Positions 17,498 through 25,580 of a stretch of 64,000 bases of DNA are shown one piece after another (the stretch's first letter is position 1; each line of letters begins with the position of its first letter). Origin of the DNA: Halobacteriales archaeon QS_4_70_19 (GTDB lineage Archaea > Halobacteriota > Halobacteria > Halobacteriales > Haloarculaceae); assembly GCA_003020985.1 (NCBI GenBank), contig PXRM01000026.1:95172-159171 (forward strand), written 5' to 3'. The notes under the pieces are model-generated. The model saw only the letters and a program-made list of their open reading frames with translations, was not told the origin of the DNA and did not search any database. Both the position numbers and the translations under genes were made by a program.

Positions 17498-18487
17498 ATG
17501 CTCGGAATCGAACTCACTCCGGAACACCCGGTCGACCGCATCGCCGACCTCGGCGTCCGCGCGGCGGACGCGGGGTTCGACACCGCCTTCGTCTCCTCGC
17601 ACTTCTTCAACCGCGACCCGTTCGTCGCGTGCGACCGCCTCGCCCGCGCGACCGACATCCGCGTCGGCCCCGGCGTCATCAACCCGTACGAGACCCACCC
17701 CGTCACGCTCGCGTCGCGCGTCGCGAGCCTCGACGAGGTCAGCGACGGCCGCGCCGTGTACGGCGTCGGGCCGGGCGACCCCTCGGCGCTGCGCTCGCTC
17801 GGACTCGCCGACGACCGCGGTCTACGGTCCGTGCTGGAGGCGTTCTCGGTCGCCCGCAACCTGTGGGCCGGCGGGACCGTCGACCACGACGGCACCTTCC
17901 GGGCCAGCGGCGCGGACCTGAAGTTCGAGCCCCCGCAGGGCGCCGACATCCCCGTCTACGTCGGCGGCGAGGGGCCTCACATGTGCCGGATGGCCGGCAA
18001 GCACGCCGACGGCCTGCTGTTCAACGGCTCCCATCCGGACGACCTGGCCTGGGCCCGCGACCGGATCGACGAGGGGGCCGAGGACCGCCCGGACGAGCGC
18101 GGCGAGGTTGTCCTCGCGGCGTACGCCAGCGTCTCCGTGGCCGAGGACGCCGACGCGGCGCGGGAGCTGGCGGTCCGGCCCGTCGCCTTCATCGCCGCCG
18201 GCGCCGCGCCGCCGGTGCTCGACCGGCACGGACTCGACCCGGACCGCGCCGAGCGCATCGGCGAGCATCTCTCGGCCGGCGACTTCTCGGCCGCGTTCGC
18301 GGCGGTGACGCCCGCGATGGTCGACGCCTTCTGCATGGCCGGGACGCCCGAGACGGTCGCCGACCGGATGGCCGCGGTGCTGGACCACGCGGACTCGCTC
18401 GTGGTGGGGTCGCCGCTCGGGCCGGACCTCGAGACGGCCGTCGAGCTGGCCGGCGCCGCCGCTCGCGAGGCGGGACTCCGCGAGTAA
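17498..18487 (+). CDS. F420-dependent 5,10-methylenetetrahydromethanopterin reductase-like oxidoreductase
   Basis: A 329-residue luciferase-like TIM-barrel protein of the Mer family. The N-terminus MLGIELTPEHPVDRIADLGV, the VGPGVINPYETHPVTLASR segment with the family's cis-peptide region, VYGVGPGDPSALRSLGL and PVYVGGEGPHMCRMAGKHADG are characteristic of F420 binding. In methanogens Mer reduces methylene-H4MPT with F420H2. Haloarchaea are thought to use folate-type C1 carriers, so the true substrate here may be a pterin/folate or something else. The position right behind cofE supports F420 use. Start chosen at the first ATG after cofE. Confidence 0.85.
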   Translation: MLGIELTPEHPVDRIADLGVRAADAGFDTAFVSSHFFNRDPFVACDRLARATDIRVGPGVINPYETHPVTLASRVASLDEVSDGRAVYGVGPGDPSALRSLGLADDRGLRSVLEAFSVARNLWAGGTVDHDGTFRASGADLKFEPPQGADIPVYVGGEGPHMCRMAGKHADGLLFNGSHPDDLAWARDRIDEGAEDRPDERGEVVLAAYASVSVAEDADAARELAVRPVAFIAAGAAPPVLDRHGLDPDRAERIGEHLSAGDFSAAFAAVTPAMVDAFCMAGTPETVADRMAAVLDHADSLVVGSPLGPDLETAVELAGAAAREAGLRE

Positions 18488-18588
18488 CGGGCGGCGGGCC
18501 GCGGATGTGATCTGCGCAGTCAGGGACGGCGTCGGTCGTGGACGGTCGGTCGCGGACGCGGGACGAACGCAGGTCCGCCCGGGCGGGC

Positions 18589-18804
18589 TCACTCGCGCTC
18601 CTGTGGCCCCGGCGGCCGACCGCTCGGGAGGAGGCTCCCGAGCTGCTCGACGGTGGCCCCCAGCGAGAGGTAGCCCAGCGCGGCCGAGGCCCCGCCGACG
18701 AGCAGCGCACCCAGCAGTACGAGGACGAGCGTGATGGGATCGCTCAGGACGTTGGTCACGACGAGGTCGATCGCCTCCGCGGGCGTGATGCCGGTCTCTG
18801 CCAT
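18589..18804 (-). CDS. Small single-span membrane protein
   Basis: A 71-residue protein with a conserved-looking cytoplasmic-type start (MAETGITPAEAIDLVVTNV). It has one long hydrophobic stretch (DPITLVLVLLGALLVGGASAALGYLSLGA, about residues 22-50) and a Pro/Arg/Glu-rich tail. Small haloarchaeal proteins of this design are common and uncharacterised. It lies between the Mer-like gene (convergent) and a zinc-finger microprotein (divergent). Confidence 0.65.
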   Translation of the reverse strand: MAETGITPAEAIDLVVTNVLSDPITLVLVLLGALLVGGASAALGYLSLGATVEQLGSLLPSGRPPGPQERE

Positions 18805-18899
18805 ACGCGTGCGTTCGACGCTCGACCCTTCAGTCTGTCCGTTCCCGGGTGTTCGGCGCGAGCACCAGAGCTAACTCGCGGGCACCCCTTCCCGTCGGT

Positions 18900-19160
18900 A
18901 TGACCCGGGACGCCTCGCTCGACGAGTTCCTCGACGAGAGCGACGACGAGCGCGAGGACGGGGAGCCGGACGCCGGGGAGCCGGACGCGACCGACGGGCC
19001 GCCAACACCTGCCGACGTCGAGCCGGCCCGCTCGACGTACACCTGGTCGCCGGGGGGTGCCGAGTGTGCGGCCTGCGGCGCGACGGTCACGGAGCGATGG
19101 CGTGACGACGGGCAGCAGGTCTGTGCGGACTGCAAGGACTGGGCCGGAACGCCCGACTGA
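18900..19160 (+). CDS. Acidic zinc-ribbon microprotein
   Basis: An 86-residue protein. The first half is very acidic (LDEFLDESDDEREDGEPDAG). The second half holds a four-cysteine zinc ribbon: CAACGATVTERW then CADCKDW. The start MTRDASLDEF at 18900 was chosen because the in-frame upstream extension to 18849 lies over the divergent promoter region. Many haloarchaea have such DUF7573-like proteins. They may act in protein or nucleic-acid contacts, but no function is established here. Confidence 0.8.
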   Translation: MTRDASLDEFLDESDDEREDGEPDAGEPDATDGPPTPADVEPARSTYTWSPGGAECAACGATVTERWRDDGQQVCADCKDWAGTPD

Positions 19161-19189
19161 GTGGGGGTGGCGACCGTCGCTGCTTCGAT

Positions 19190-19909
19190 CTACAGCGACA
19201 GCGTCTCGGCCGACTCGGTCAGTTCGGTCACGTGTTCGTCGTACGCCGCGACGAACTCGGCCACGTCGGGGGCGAGTTCCTTCAGGTCGGGGACGCTGGG
19301 CGGACCGTACTGCGAGAGGAGGTAGACGCCGTCGCTGCCGCCGACGCGGAGATACGCGACCTGCGCGCCGTCGCGCTTCAGCTCCCAGCGCGACCCGTTC
19401 ACGCGTGCGGTGAAGGTGCCGTAGTCGCCGCCCTCGTAGCGATCCAGCTCGCCGACCATCGTCGTGCAGACCTCGCGGATGCGCGAGAGGACGCGCTCGC
19501 GCTCGGCGACGATGTCGGTCGTCGAGGTCGGGTCGGGGTAGTCCGTCGGGGCGTCGTCGAGCGCGCCGGCCAGCGAGCCGAGCCACGCGTCGAACGCGCG
19601 GACGAAGGCGGCGTAGTCGCGTGCCGCCAGCGCCAGCGCGTCGGGCTCGGGCGGCTGTTTCGTGGAGACCACGTAGACGGGCTCGCCCGACCGGGGCTCG
19701 AACAGGAGGAACTCCACGTCGCCGGCCTCGTACTTCAGCGTCCACTCCCCGGCGTCGGTCCGGAAGTTCCGCCGCCCGTAGTCGCCACCCTGCACCCGGG
19801 CGAGCGCCCGCGCCAGCCCGCTCGCGTGCTCCCGGACGGCCGCGGCCACCTCGTCCCGCTGGTCGGCCACGGCGTCGGGGTCCGTCTCCAGTTCCGGCAG
19901 TTCGGTCAC
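19190..19909 (-). CDS. Haloarchaeal protein with two internal repeats, unknown function
   Basis: A 239-residue acidic soluble protein built of two homologous halves. Residues about 25-115 contain LARVQGGDYGRRNFRTDAGEW, VEFLLFEP, VYVVSTKQPPEPDAL and YAAFVRAFDAWL. Residues about 145-230 contain LDRYEGGDYGTFTARVNGSRW, VAYLRVGG, VYLLSQYGPPSVPDL and VAEFVAAYDEHV. Each half looks like a short helix, a beta sheet (GDYG...W.LK), then a helix. No catalytic motif or membrane segment is seen. It is convergent with the zinc-ribbon microprotein. The fold looks like an intramolecular dimer; function not recognised. Confidence 0.75.
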   Translation of the reverse strand: MTELPELETDPDAVADQRDEVAAAVREHASGLARALARVQGGDYGRRNFRTDAGEWTLKYEAGDVEFLLFEPRSGEPVYVVSTKQPPEPDALALAARDYAAFVRAFDAWLGSLAGALDDAPTDYPDPTSTTDIVAERERVLSRIREVCTTMVGELDRYEGGDYGTFTARVNGSRWELKRDGAQVAYLRVGGSDGVYLLSQYGPPSVPDLKELAPDVAEFVAAYDEHVTELTESAETLSL

Positions 19910-20111
19910 GTGGTCCCCTGGTGCGGAACGGGCCTTAGGGTTCCGGTCGCGGTCGTGGCGCGGACGATTGCCGGGCGGATACAGTCGATAGCTGGCGGAT
20001 TGAGTGCCAATAACGGAAGTTAGGGGATGACCGCGGAACTAATCGAACGATGCGTCTGAACCGCCCCGCCGCTCACCGGGTGGCGTCGAAAGAACCAGCG
20101 TCCGGCCGCCG

Positions 20112-20264
20112 TCACTCCTCGTCGTCGTCCCCGCCGTCCGTGAGGAGTTCCGCGTCCTCGGCGGGTTCGTCCTCGAGGAACGATGGGTCGTCCGTCTCGC
20201 TGTCCTCCTCGACCTCCTCGGCGACCTCGCTGGACCAGTCACGCGGTGTGTACCCGTGGCACAT
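20112..20264 (-). CDS. Short acidic haloarchaeal protein (MCHGY type)
   Basis: A 50-residue protein, MCHGYTPRDWSSEVAEEV..., with a Cys-His pair at the N-terminus and an extremely acidic tail (EDSETDDPSF ... GGDDDEE). Short proteins starting MCH with an acidic body recur in haloarchaeal genomes. The Cys-His pair could bind a metal, but this is not tested. The ATG is at 20264; an AT-rich stretch (GTTTAATACC region, 20297-20307 on the plus strand) is placed suitably for its promoter. Divergent from the MutS5-like gene. Confidence 0.65.
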   Translation of the reverse strand: MCHGYTPRDWSSEVAEEVEEDSETDDPSFLEDEPAEDAELLTDGGDDDEE

Positions 20265-20360
20265 AGCAAGCGTATGTAACGGTTCTACACGTTTAATACC
20301 TCGGTCGGGGCGGGCGGCAGGCCGGCAGCCATAACAGCCCCCCGCGACTCCCCTCCACCG

Positions 20361-22130
20361 ATGCGACTGGAGGACTACTGGGGCGTCGGGCCGAAGACGG
20401 CCGCCCTGCTGCGCGAGGAGCTCGGGGAGGCACGCGCCATCGAGGCGATCGAGTCGGTCGACTCGCGGACGCTGACGGAGGCGGGGCTCTCGCAGGGCCG
20501 CGCGACCCGCATCCTCCGGCGGGCCGCGGGCGGCGAGGGACTGGCCCTGCTCGCGACCCGCGACTCGCGGGCGGTCTACCGCGATCTCGTGGCGCTGATG
20601 GAGCAGTACGCCGTCACCGAGAGCGCCGCGGACCGGGTGCGCGTGCTGACGCCGCTGGCCGGACGGGCGGCCATCGCCGACCGGCTCGCGGAGACGATGG
20701 CCGCCGTCGAGTCCTGGCGTGCGCTCGACGAGGCCACCCGCGAGGCGGTGCTCGCGGCGTTCGACGACCACGACGGCGCCGGCGAGGTCGACGCCGCCGA
20801 GACCGCGCTCGCGCTGCTCGACGCGGGCGTCTCGGAGGGCGTCTTCGCACCACTCGCGGAGCTGGACCGGGAGGAATTGACCGACGCAACCGCCGCGCTC
20901 CGGGCGCTCGGTGCGGCCGAGGGACCAGCGGACGACGCCGGCGGGCGGGTCGCCCGCGGCGCTGACGACGAACTCGACTCGCTCCGCGAGGCGCTCGGCC
21001 GCGCGGAGGACATGCGCGCGGACGCCGACGCCGTCCTCTCCGCGGTCCACGAGGAGGCCCGCGACGCCAGCGAGTTCCGCGGCGCGCTCCGCCGGTACGT
21101 GGTCCGCGAGGCCGACGTCGACGATGCCGTCGTCCAGGCGGCGCTGCCCGACGACGCGACCGCCGCGGACACGTTCGTCACGGAGGCGCTCCGGGCCATC
21201 GTCGCGACGCTCCGCGAGCGCGTCGACGAGCGCGAACGGGCGGTTCGCGGGGAGCTGGAGGCGGACCTGGACGCCGGCCGCGAGGCCGTCGACCGTGCCG
21301 TGGCGACCGTCGACGACGTGGCGCTGGACGTCTCGCTCGCCCGGTTCGCCGTCGCGTTCGACCTCACCGAACCCGAACTGGTCGAGGGCGACGCCGTCCT
21401 GGCCGTCGAGGGCGCGCACAACCTCGACCTCCTCGCGGCCGACGTCGACGTCCAGCCCGTCGACTACGGGCTCGGCCCGCACGCGCTCGACACCGACGCA
21501 CCGACGGACGACCGCGTGGCCGTTCTGACGGGCGCGAACTCCGGCGGGAAGACGACGCTGCTGGAGACGCTCGCGGGCGTCGCGCTGCTGGCCCACATGG
21601 GGCTGCCCGTCCCCGCCGAGCGCGCGCAGGTGTCGGTCGTCGACCGGCTCGTCTTCCACCGCCGGCACGCCTCGTTCAACGCGGGCGTCCTGGAGTCGAC
21701 GCTCCGCTCGGTCGTTCCCCCGGTCACGGAGGAGGGCCGCACGCTGCTGCTCGTCGACGAGTTCGAGGCCATCACGGAGCCGGGGAGTGCCGCGGACCTG
21801 CTGCACGGGCTGCTCACCCTGGCCGTCGAGCGCGAGGCGCTGGGCGTGTTCGTCACCCACCTCGCGGAGGACCTCGAACCGCTCCCCACCCCCGCACGGA
21901 CGGACGGCATCTTCGCGGAGGGGCTGACGACGGACCTCGAACTGGAGGTGGACTACCAGCCGCGCTTCGGCACGCTCGGGCGCTCCACCCCGGAGTTCAT
22001 CGTCTCGCGGCTGGTCGCGGAGGCCGGCGACCCCGTCGAGCGCCAGGGGTTCGAGACGCTCGCCGCGGCCGTGGGCCAGCAGGCCGTCCAGCGGACGCTC
22101 GCGGACGCCGAGTGGAGCGAGGGCGAGTAG
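20361..22130 (+). CDS. MutS5/MutS2-like ATPase with N-terminal helix-hairpin-helix
   Basis: A 589-residue protein. It starts with a helix-hairpin-helix-like segment (LEDYWGVGPKTAALLREELG), has a long helical clamp/lever region, and ends in a MutS-type ABC ATPase. The ATPase shows Walker A LTGANSGGKTTLLETLAG, Walker B TLLLVDEFEAITEPGSA and FVTHLAEDL. It lacks the mismatch-binding Phe-x-Glu domain, and I see no C-terminal Smr nuclease domain. It therefore belongs with archaeal MutS5/MutS2-like proteins, not mismatch-recognising MutS1. A role in recombination or branched-DNA processing is inferred. Full-length mutS lies 5.6 kb upstream, so the region holds two MutS-fold genes. Confidence 0.85.
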   Translation: MRLEDYWGVGPKTAALLREELGEARAIEAIESVDSRTLTEAGLSQGRATRILRRAAGGEGLALLATRDSRAVYRDLVALMEQYAVTESAADRVRVLTPLAGRAAIADRLAETMAAVESWRALDEATREAVLAAFDDHDGAGEVDAAETALALLDAGVSEGVFAPLAELDREELTDATAALRALGAAEGPADDAGGRVARGADDELDSLREALGRAEDMRADADAVLSAVHEEARDASEFRGALRRYVVREADVDDAVVQAALPDDATAADTFVTEALRAIVATLRERVDERERAVRGELEADLDAGREAVDRAVATVDDVALDVSLARFAVAFDLTEPELVEGDAVLAVEGAHNLDLLAADVDVQPVDYGLGPHALDTDAPTDDRVAVLTGANSGGKTTLLETLAGVALLAHMGLPVPAERAQVSVVDRLVFHRRHASFNAGVLESTLRSVVPPVTEEGRTLLLVDEFEAITEPGSAADLLHGLLTLAVEREALGVFVTHLAEDLEPLPTPARTDGIFAEGLTTDLELEVDYQPRFGTLGRSTPEFIVSRLVAEAGDPVERQGFETLAAAVGQQAVQRTLADAEWSEGE

Positions 22131-22236
22131 CTCCACGTCCGCAGCCGGCCCCCTGCTCCCGGAGTCCGCGTGGACTCAAACGGCTCTTTGAGTTTACGAT
22201 AGGTCGTTCAAAGAGGCGTTCCATGTACCGGCCACG

Positions 22237-22491
22237 ATGAGTGCGCACGCGAGCGCCGACATAGAGAGCGAGACCGAAGCGGTATCGGACGCCGAGCGGC
22301 TGGAGCGGTATCTCCGCGAGCGGGCCGCGGACGGCGAGTTCTACTGCAAGAGCAAGTTCATCGCCGACGACGTCGGCATGTCGGCCTCCCAGATCGGGAA
22401 CCTGATGCCCGACATGGCCGAGACCGAGGGCCTCGTGGTTGAGCGCTGGGCGTACACCAACGCGACGACCTGGCGGATCGCGGAGGCGTAG
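22237..22491 (+). CDS. Small winged-helix-like haloarchaeal protein (DUF7123 type)
   Basis: An 84-residue protein. An acidic N-terminus is followed by a compact domain, RLERYLRERAADGEFYCKSKFIADDVGMSASQIGNLMPDM, that reads like a winged helix with a recognition helix in MSASQIGNL. It ends in TTWRIAEA. This matches a widespread haloarchaeal single-domain family. A TATA-like TTTACGATA lies about 45 nt before the ATG. It probably binds DNA; targets are unknown. Confidence 0.75.
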   Translation: MSAHASADIESETEAVSDAERLERYLRERAADGEFYCKSKFIADDVGMSASQIGNLMPDMAETEGLVVERWAYTNATTWRIAEA

Positions 22492-22533
22492 CGGCCGTCA
22501 CGCGGTGGCCGTCGCGACGCGGCCAGCACCCGG

Positions 22534-22767
22534 CTACCGCCGAAGCCAGTAGACGGCGTCGGCCTCGTTCTCCTCGACGACGGAGATGTGGCCGTAGTCC
22601 GGGTAGAAGTGCGCCGCGGCGGTCGGGATGGCGCGTTCGAGGTGGCGCCCCGCGGATACCGGGACGAGCCGGTCCTGGCGGCCGTACCACAGCCGGACGG
22701 GCACGTCGATGGTCCCCGGGTCGAACCACCTCGTCGCGTCCGCGAGCTCCCCCGCGACGCGCTGCAA
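22534..22767 (-). pseudogene. C-terminal fragment of an alpha/beta hydrolase
   Basis: About 77 codons encode the end of an alpha/beta hydrolase: FDPGTIDVPVRLWYGRQDRL (acid-bearing strand), VPVSAGRHLERAIPTA and FYPDYGHISVVEE (catalytic histidine). The frame has no ATG; only a TTG near 22767 could start it, and an in-frame stop lies a few codons further upstream. The N-terminal two thirds, including the nucleophile elbow, are absent. The upstream side is AT-rich (ATTTCTATATTATTTCGG). This is a truncated remnant. Confidence 0.75.
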
Positions 22768-22971
22768 GACTGTCGAGAAAACACGGTAACTGGCCCGATA
22801 ACTCCTTCGAGTAACGCATTTCTATATTATTTCGGAAATTTCACAATAAATATCGGGTTCCAGAGATAGGGGCGGCTGGCTCTGAAATACTCTCCACGAC
22901 CGTCCTTGAACGCTGCCCACGCCCCTCGCGTCCCCACTAGACCTATACCGGACTGGTCGCACCCCCTTCGC

Positions 22972-23865
22972 ATGAGCCACTCCGACGAACGCACGGCGAC
23001 GGAGGCGTTCGAGACGCTGGCGGACCCGACACGGCTCGACATCCTCCGCGAGCTGGGGCGGGCCGAGCCCCACGGCGCGCCGGCGTCGCTGTCGTTCTCC
23101 GAACTCCGGGCGCGGGTCGGCGTCCGCGACAGCAGCCGGTTCAACTACCACCTCCAGAAGCTCGGCGACACCTTCGTCGTCCAGTTCGACGACGACGAGG
23201 AGCGGGAGGGGTACCACCTGACCTACGCGGGCTACACCATCTATCGGCTGCTCGTCAGGGGCGTCTTCACGGGGAGTCCGGCCGTCGACGCCCGCACGGA
23301 GACGTGGTCCTGTCCCGACTGTGGGTCGTCGCTCTCGGTCTCCAGCCGCGGCGACGGCGTGACCGACGTCGACTGCCCGGCGTGTGGCGCGGAGTACCTC
23401 CACTACGAGTTCCCGCCCCACGGCGCCGCCGAGCGGGCCGACGACGCCGACGACCTGCTGCGAGCCGTCGACGCGTGGGCGCGCAGCCAGCTCCTCCTCT
23501 TCGCCCGCGGCGTCTGCCCGTGGTGTGGGGCCCGGATCGACACGCGACTCACGACCGACCCGGACACGCTCCCGCACGACGTCGACGAGGACGCGCCCGC
23601 GTTCGTCCGGTACGTCTGCCGGGGCTGCGGCGGCGGTCCCTCCGTCGAGGTCGACTACACCGTCGTCCGCCACCCGGCGCTGGTCGCCTTCTGCCACGAC
23701 CACGGGATCGACCACGACGCGCCCGTCTGGCACCTCGTCGAGCGGCTGGACGTGACGGTCGCCGCGGAGGACCCGCCGGCCGCGGTCGTGACGATGGCCG
23801 CCGACGGGGAGGAACTCCGGTTGGAGGTCGACGCGGACGGGGAGATGACCGAAAGCGTGCGGTGA
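22972..23865 (+). CDS. ArsR-type winged-helix regulator with zinc-binding domains
   Basis: A 297-residue protein. Residues 5-85 are an ArsR-like winged helix (ATEAFETLADPTRLDILREL, FSELRARVGVRDSSRFNYHL). The rest contains two or three Cys pairs typical of zinc ribbons: CPDCGSS/CPACGAEY, then CPWCGAR and CRGCGGGP. This matches a common haloarchaeal DUF7347/DUF7351-type regulator design. The ATG at 22972 was chosen because a TATA-like CCTATACC lies about 30 nt before it, consistent with a leaderless transcript. An in-frame ATG at 22906 would place the promoter inside the gene. The ligand is unknown. Confidence 0.85.
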   Translation: MSHSDERTATEAFETLADPTRLDILRELGRAEPHGAPASLSFSELRARVGVRDSSRFNYHLQKLGDTFVVQFDDDEEREGYHLTYAGYTIYRLLVRGVFTGSPAVDARTETWSCPDCGSSLSVSSRGDGVTDVDCPACGAEYLHYEFPPHGAAERADDADDLLRAVDAWARSQLLLFARGVCPWCGARIDTRLTTDPDTLPHDVDEDAPAFVRYVCRGCGGGPSVEVDYTVVRHPALVAFCHDHGIDHDAPVWHLVERLDVTVAAEDPPAAVVTMAADGEELRLEVDADGEMTESVR

Positions 23866-23882
23866 CGGGCTGCCCCGGGTGG

Positions 23883-24308
23883 CTACCGCGGTGGCAGCGT
23901 CACCGAGACGTCGTCGACGAAGCGTGTCATCGTCGTCTCCCAGACGACGGTCGTCCCGACGGCGACGTGGAGGGTGTCCGTCTGGAGCGGTGGCGTGGTC
24001 CACTCGAAACCGTCCTCGTCCCAGCCTCCGCGGTGGTGGAGCGGCTCCCGGAGCCCGCCGCAGGGTGTCTGCCCGAGTTCGGCCGTGTTCATCCCGGGAG
24101 CCGGGAAGTCCTCCTCCGCGGTGGGCGGCTCAGGGCCCAGTCGCACCACCGCGTTCCGAAGGGTGTTGAACGACTCCGACTCGCTGATTGGCAGGTTGAA
24201 AAGATTCCACCAGAGAAAATCCGTGACAGAGTCAGAGCCGGGGAGATATTCGCCAATATGAAAATATCCGACAACATGAGAAGAATAATCAGCCACTCTA
24301 CTAGGCAC
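23883..24308 (-). CDS. Hypothetical protein with AT-rich 5' end
   Basis: A possible 141-residue protein from a GTG at 24308, just behind AGGAGG (24312-24317, minus strand). The C-terminal half is GC-rich and haloarchaeal in style (RLGPEPPTAEEDFPAPGMN, VAVGTTVVWETTMTRFVDDV). The N-terminal half (SSHVVGYFHIGEYLPGSDS) is encoded by much more AT-rich DNA. The AGGAGG also precedes an ATG in another frame (MCLVEWLIILLMLS), so the start is uncertain. The change in composition inside the frame suggests that a foreign segment has replaced the original 5' end. Family not recognised. Confidence 0.4.
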   Translation of the reverse strand: MPSRVADYSSHVVGYFHIGEYLPGSDSVTDFLWWNLFNLPISESESFNTLRNAVVRLGPEPPTAEEDFPAPGMNTAELGQTPCGGLREPLHHRGGWDEDGFEWTTPPLQTDTLHVAVGTTVVWETTMTRFVDDVSVTLPPR

Positions 24309-24470
24309 ATAATCCTCCTGTTGATATGGTTTCAGTATCCAAAAGTGAATTTACCTAATTAATAAGTCAGTTATTGCAAATTTGGCTATTCAAACTCTGC
24401 GAGAACGCAATCCTACCATCACGCCAATTAGCCCGGAAATTGTTTCCGTCCTCGGCGGGAACGGTTCGGT

Positions 24471-24713
24471 ATGGCGACCGAGGAAGACGAGACGACGGTC
24501 AACGAGAGCTACGCCGTCACTATCCCCGCGACGGTCCGGGAGGACCTCGATCTCGAGCCCGGTGACCGGCTTCGCTGGGATGTCGACGAGGATGGGCGAC
24601 TAGTCGCGGAGATCGTCCGCGAGCGCCACGGTGCGTTCAGCGACCTCGAACCGATAGACATCGGTGAGGAAACGGACGCCGTCGAGGCGACCGAGAGCTA
24701 CGAGTGGTCCTGA
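24471..24713 (+). CDS. AbrB/SpoVT-type antitoxin (VapB-like)
   Basis: An 80-residue protein with a swapped-hairpin AbrB domain: VNESYAVTIPATVREDLDLEPGDRLRWDVDEDG. An acidic C-terminal tail follows (PIDIGEETDAVEATESYEW), the part that usually wraps around and neutralises a PIN toxin. Its TGA overlaps the ATG of the following PIN-domain gene (TGATG), the classic arrangement of a toxin-antitoxin operon with the antitoxin first. It probably represses its own promoter with the toxin. Confidence 0.85.
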   Translation: MATEEDETTVNESYAVTIPATVREDLDLEPGDRLRWDVDEDGRLVAEIVRERHGAFSDLEPIDIGEETDAVEATESYEWS

Positions 24714-25141
24714 TGCAGGAGGCCCTCGTCGATTCGAACGTTGTCTTCGGGGCTCGGATGAAGCGCGACCAGTACCACGAGCAGGCCAAGCCGATCGTGA
24801 AAGCGGTGGACGGGGGCGACCTCCCGCGGGGCGTTCTGACCAACTACGGGTTGCCTGAGATTCTGAACCCGATTCAGAAGAAAGCGGGCGATGCCCCCGC
24901 AAAGGCGACACTCCAATTCCTTACCGAGAGCGGTGGCTTCCGGATACGGCACCTGGCACAGGAGGATTTCACCCGCGGGCGAGTGCTCTACAGACGGACC
25001 GAGGAGGTGGAAATCACTGACACCATCGCGGTCGCGTACATGCAACGGCAGGGACTCGAGTACATCTACAGCTTCGACGACGACTTCGACGAGTTCGACG
25101 ACATCACCCGCCTGAACTCCGACGAGAACCCGTTCGCCTGA
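24713..25141 (+). CDS. PIN-domain toxin (VapC-like ribonuclease)
   Basis: A 142-residue PIN-domain protein. The acidic active-site residues are visible: Asp in ALVDSNVVFG, Glu in GLPEILN, Asp in EITDTIAVAYM and the Asp cluster in YSFDDDFDEFD. PIN toxins cleave tRNA or rRNA with Mg2+. The start was set at the ATG overlapping the antitoxin stop; a GTG three codons earlier is less likely. The pair sits just inside an AT-rich island next to decayed genes, a common place for toxin-antitoxin modules. Confidence 0.88.
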   Translation: MQEALVDSNVVFGARMKRDQYHEQAKPIVKAVDGGDLPRGVLTNYGLPEILNPIQKKAGDAPAKATLQFLTESGGFRIRHLAQEDFTRGRVLYRRTEEVEITDTIAVAYMQRQGLEYIYSFDDDFDEFDDITRLNSDENPFA

Positions 25142-25163
25142 ACGGGGGAATCCGCCCCCGGTA

Positions 25164-25580
25164 CTACACCTTCCCGCAACTCTCCGGGTTGCCCTCGACA
25201 CGACGGACGGCGCCCTGCCGCCGTTCGCTCATCTCATCGAACGCGAGCACCGTCACGATGATGTCGTTCTTCGCGAGTAGTACCGTCCGGGTCGGCGCGT
25301 GGTAGCGCACGCGGTGGGCGTCGGCCGGGAACTGCCATACCGAGACGCCGGACTCCCACGCGCCGCGAGGACCATACTTCGTCTGCTTCGAGCGTGACCG
25401 CCAGCGCTTACGTGCGTGCGCCGAGACGGTGACGCCGCCGTCGGCGGCTGGCTCCGGTCCCCACCGTCCGACATCGCCGTGGGCGCGCCGGAGGTGCTGA
25501 GCGGCGCCGTGCTCGGTGAGGTGGTTCGCACGGCAGTCCCCGACCGGACATGGCAGTCCGACGCGGTGTTCAGTCGGCAT
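25164..25580 (-). CDS. Zinc-finger protein, possible integrated-element gene
   Basis: A 138-residue protein. The N-terminus has a C2H2-like finger, CPVGDCRANHLTEHGAAQHLRRAH. The C-terminal part (VSAHARKRWRSRSKQTKYGP, YHAPTRTVLLAKNDIIVTVL) reads as a small alpha/beta domain with a basic helix. Its pattern of conserved His, Arg and 'TVL' strands is seen in small RNase-like or toxin-like proteins, but I cannot assign it. The start overlaps the end of the upstream regulator gene by 11 nt, so the two are probably co-transcribed. Part of the cassette beside the CAU tRNA. Confidence 0.6.
   Translation of the reverse strand: MPTEHRVGLPCPVGDCRANHLTEHGAAQHLRRAHGDVGRWGPEPAADGGVTVSAHARKRWRSRSKQTKYGPRGAWESGVSVWQFPADAHRVRYHAPTRTVLLAKNDIIVTVLAFDEMSERRQGAVRRVEGNPESCGKV

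Noticed and set aside
24089-24310. A 73-codon frame MCLVEWLIILLMLS behind AGGAGG
   Set aside because: The hydrophobic start looks attractive and the ribosome site is good, but after about 30 codons the frame becomes the shadow of the GC-rich frame beside it. I keep it only as an alternative start signal.
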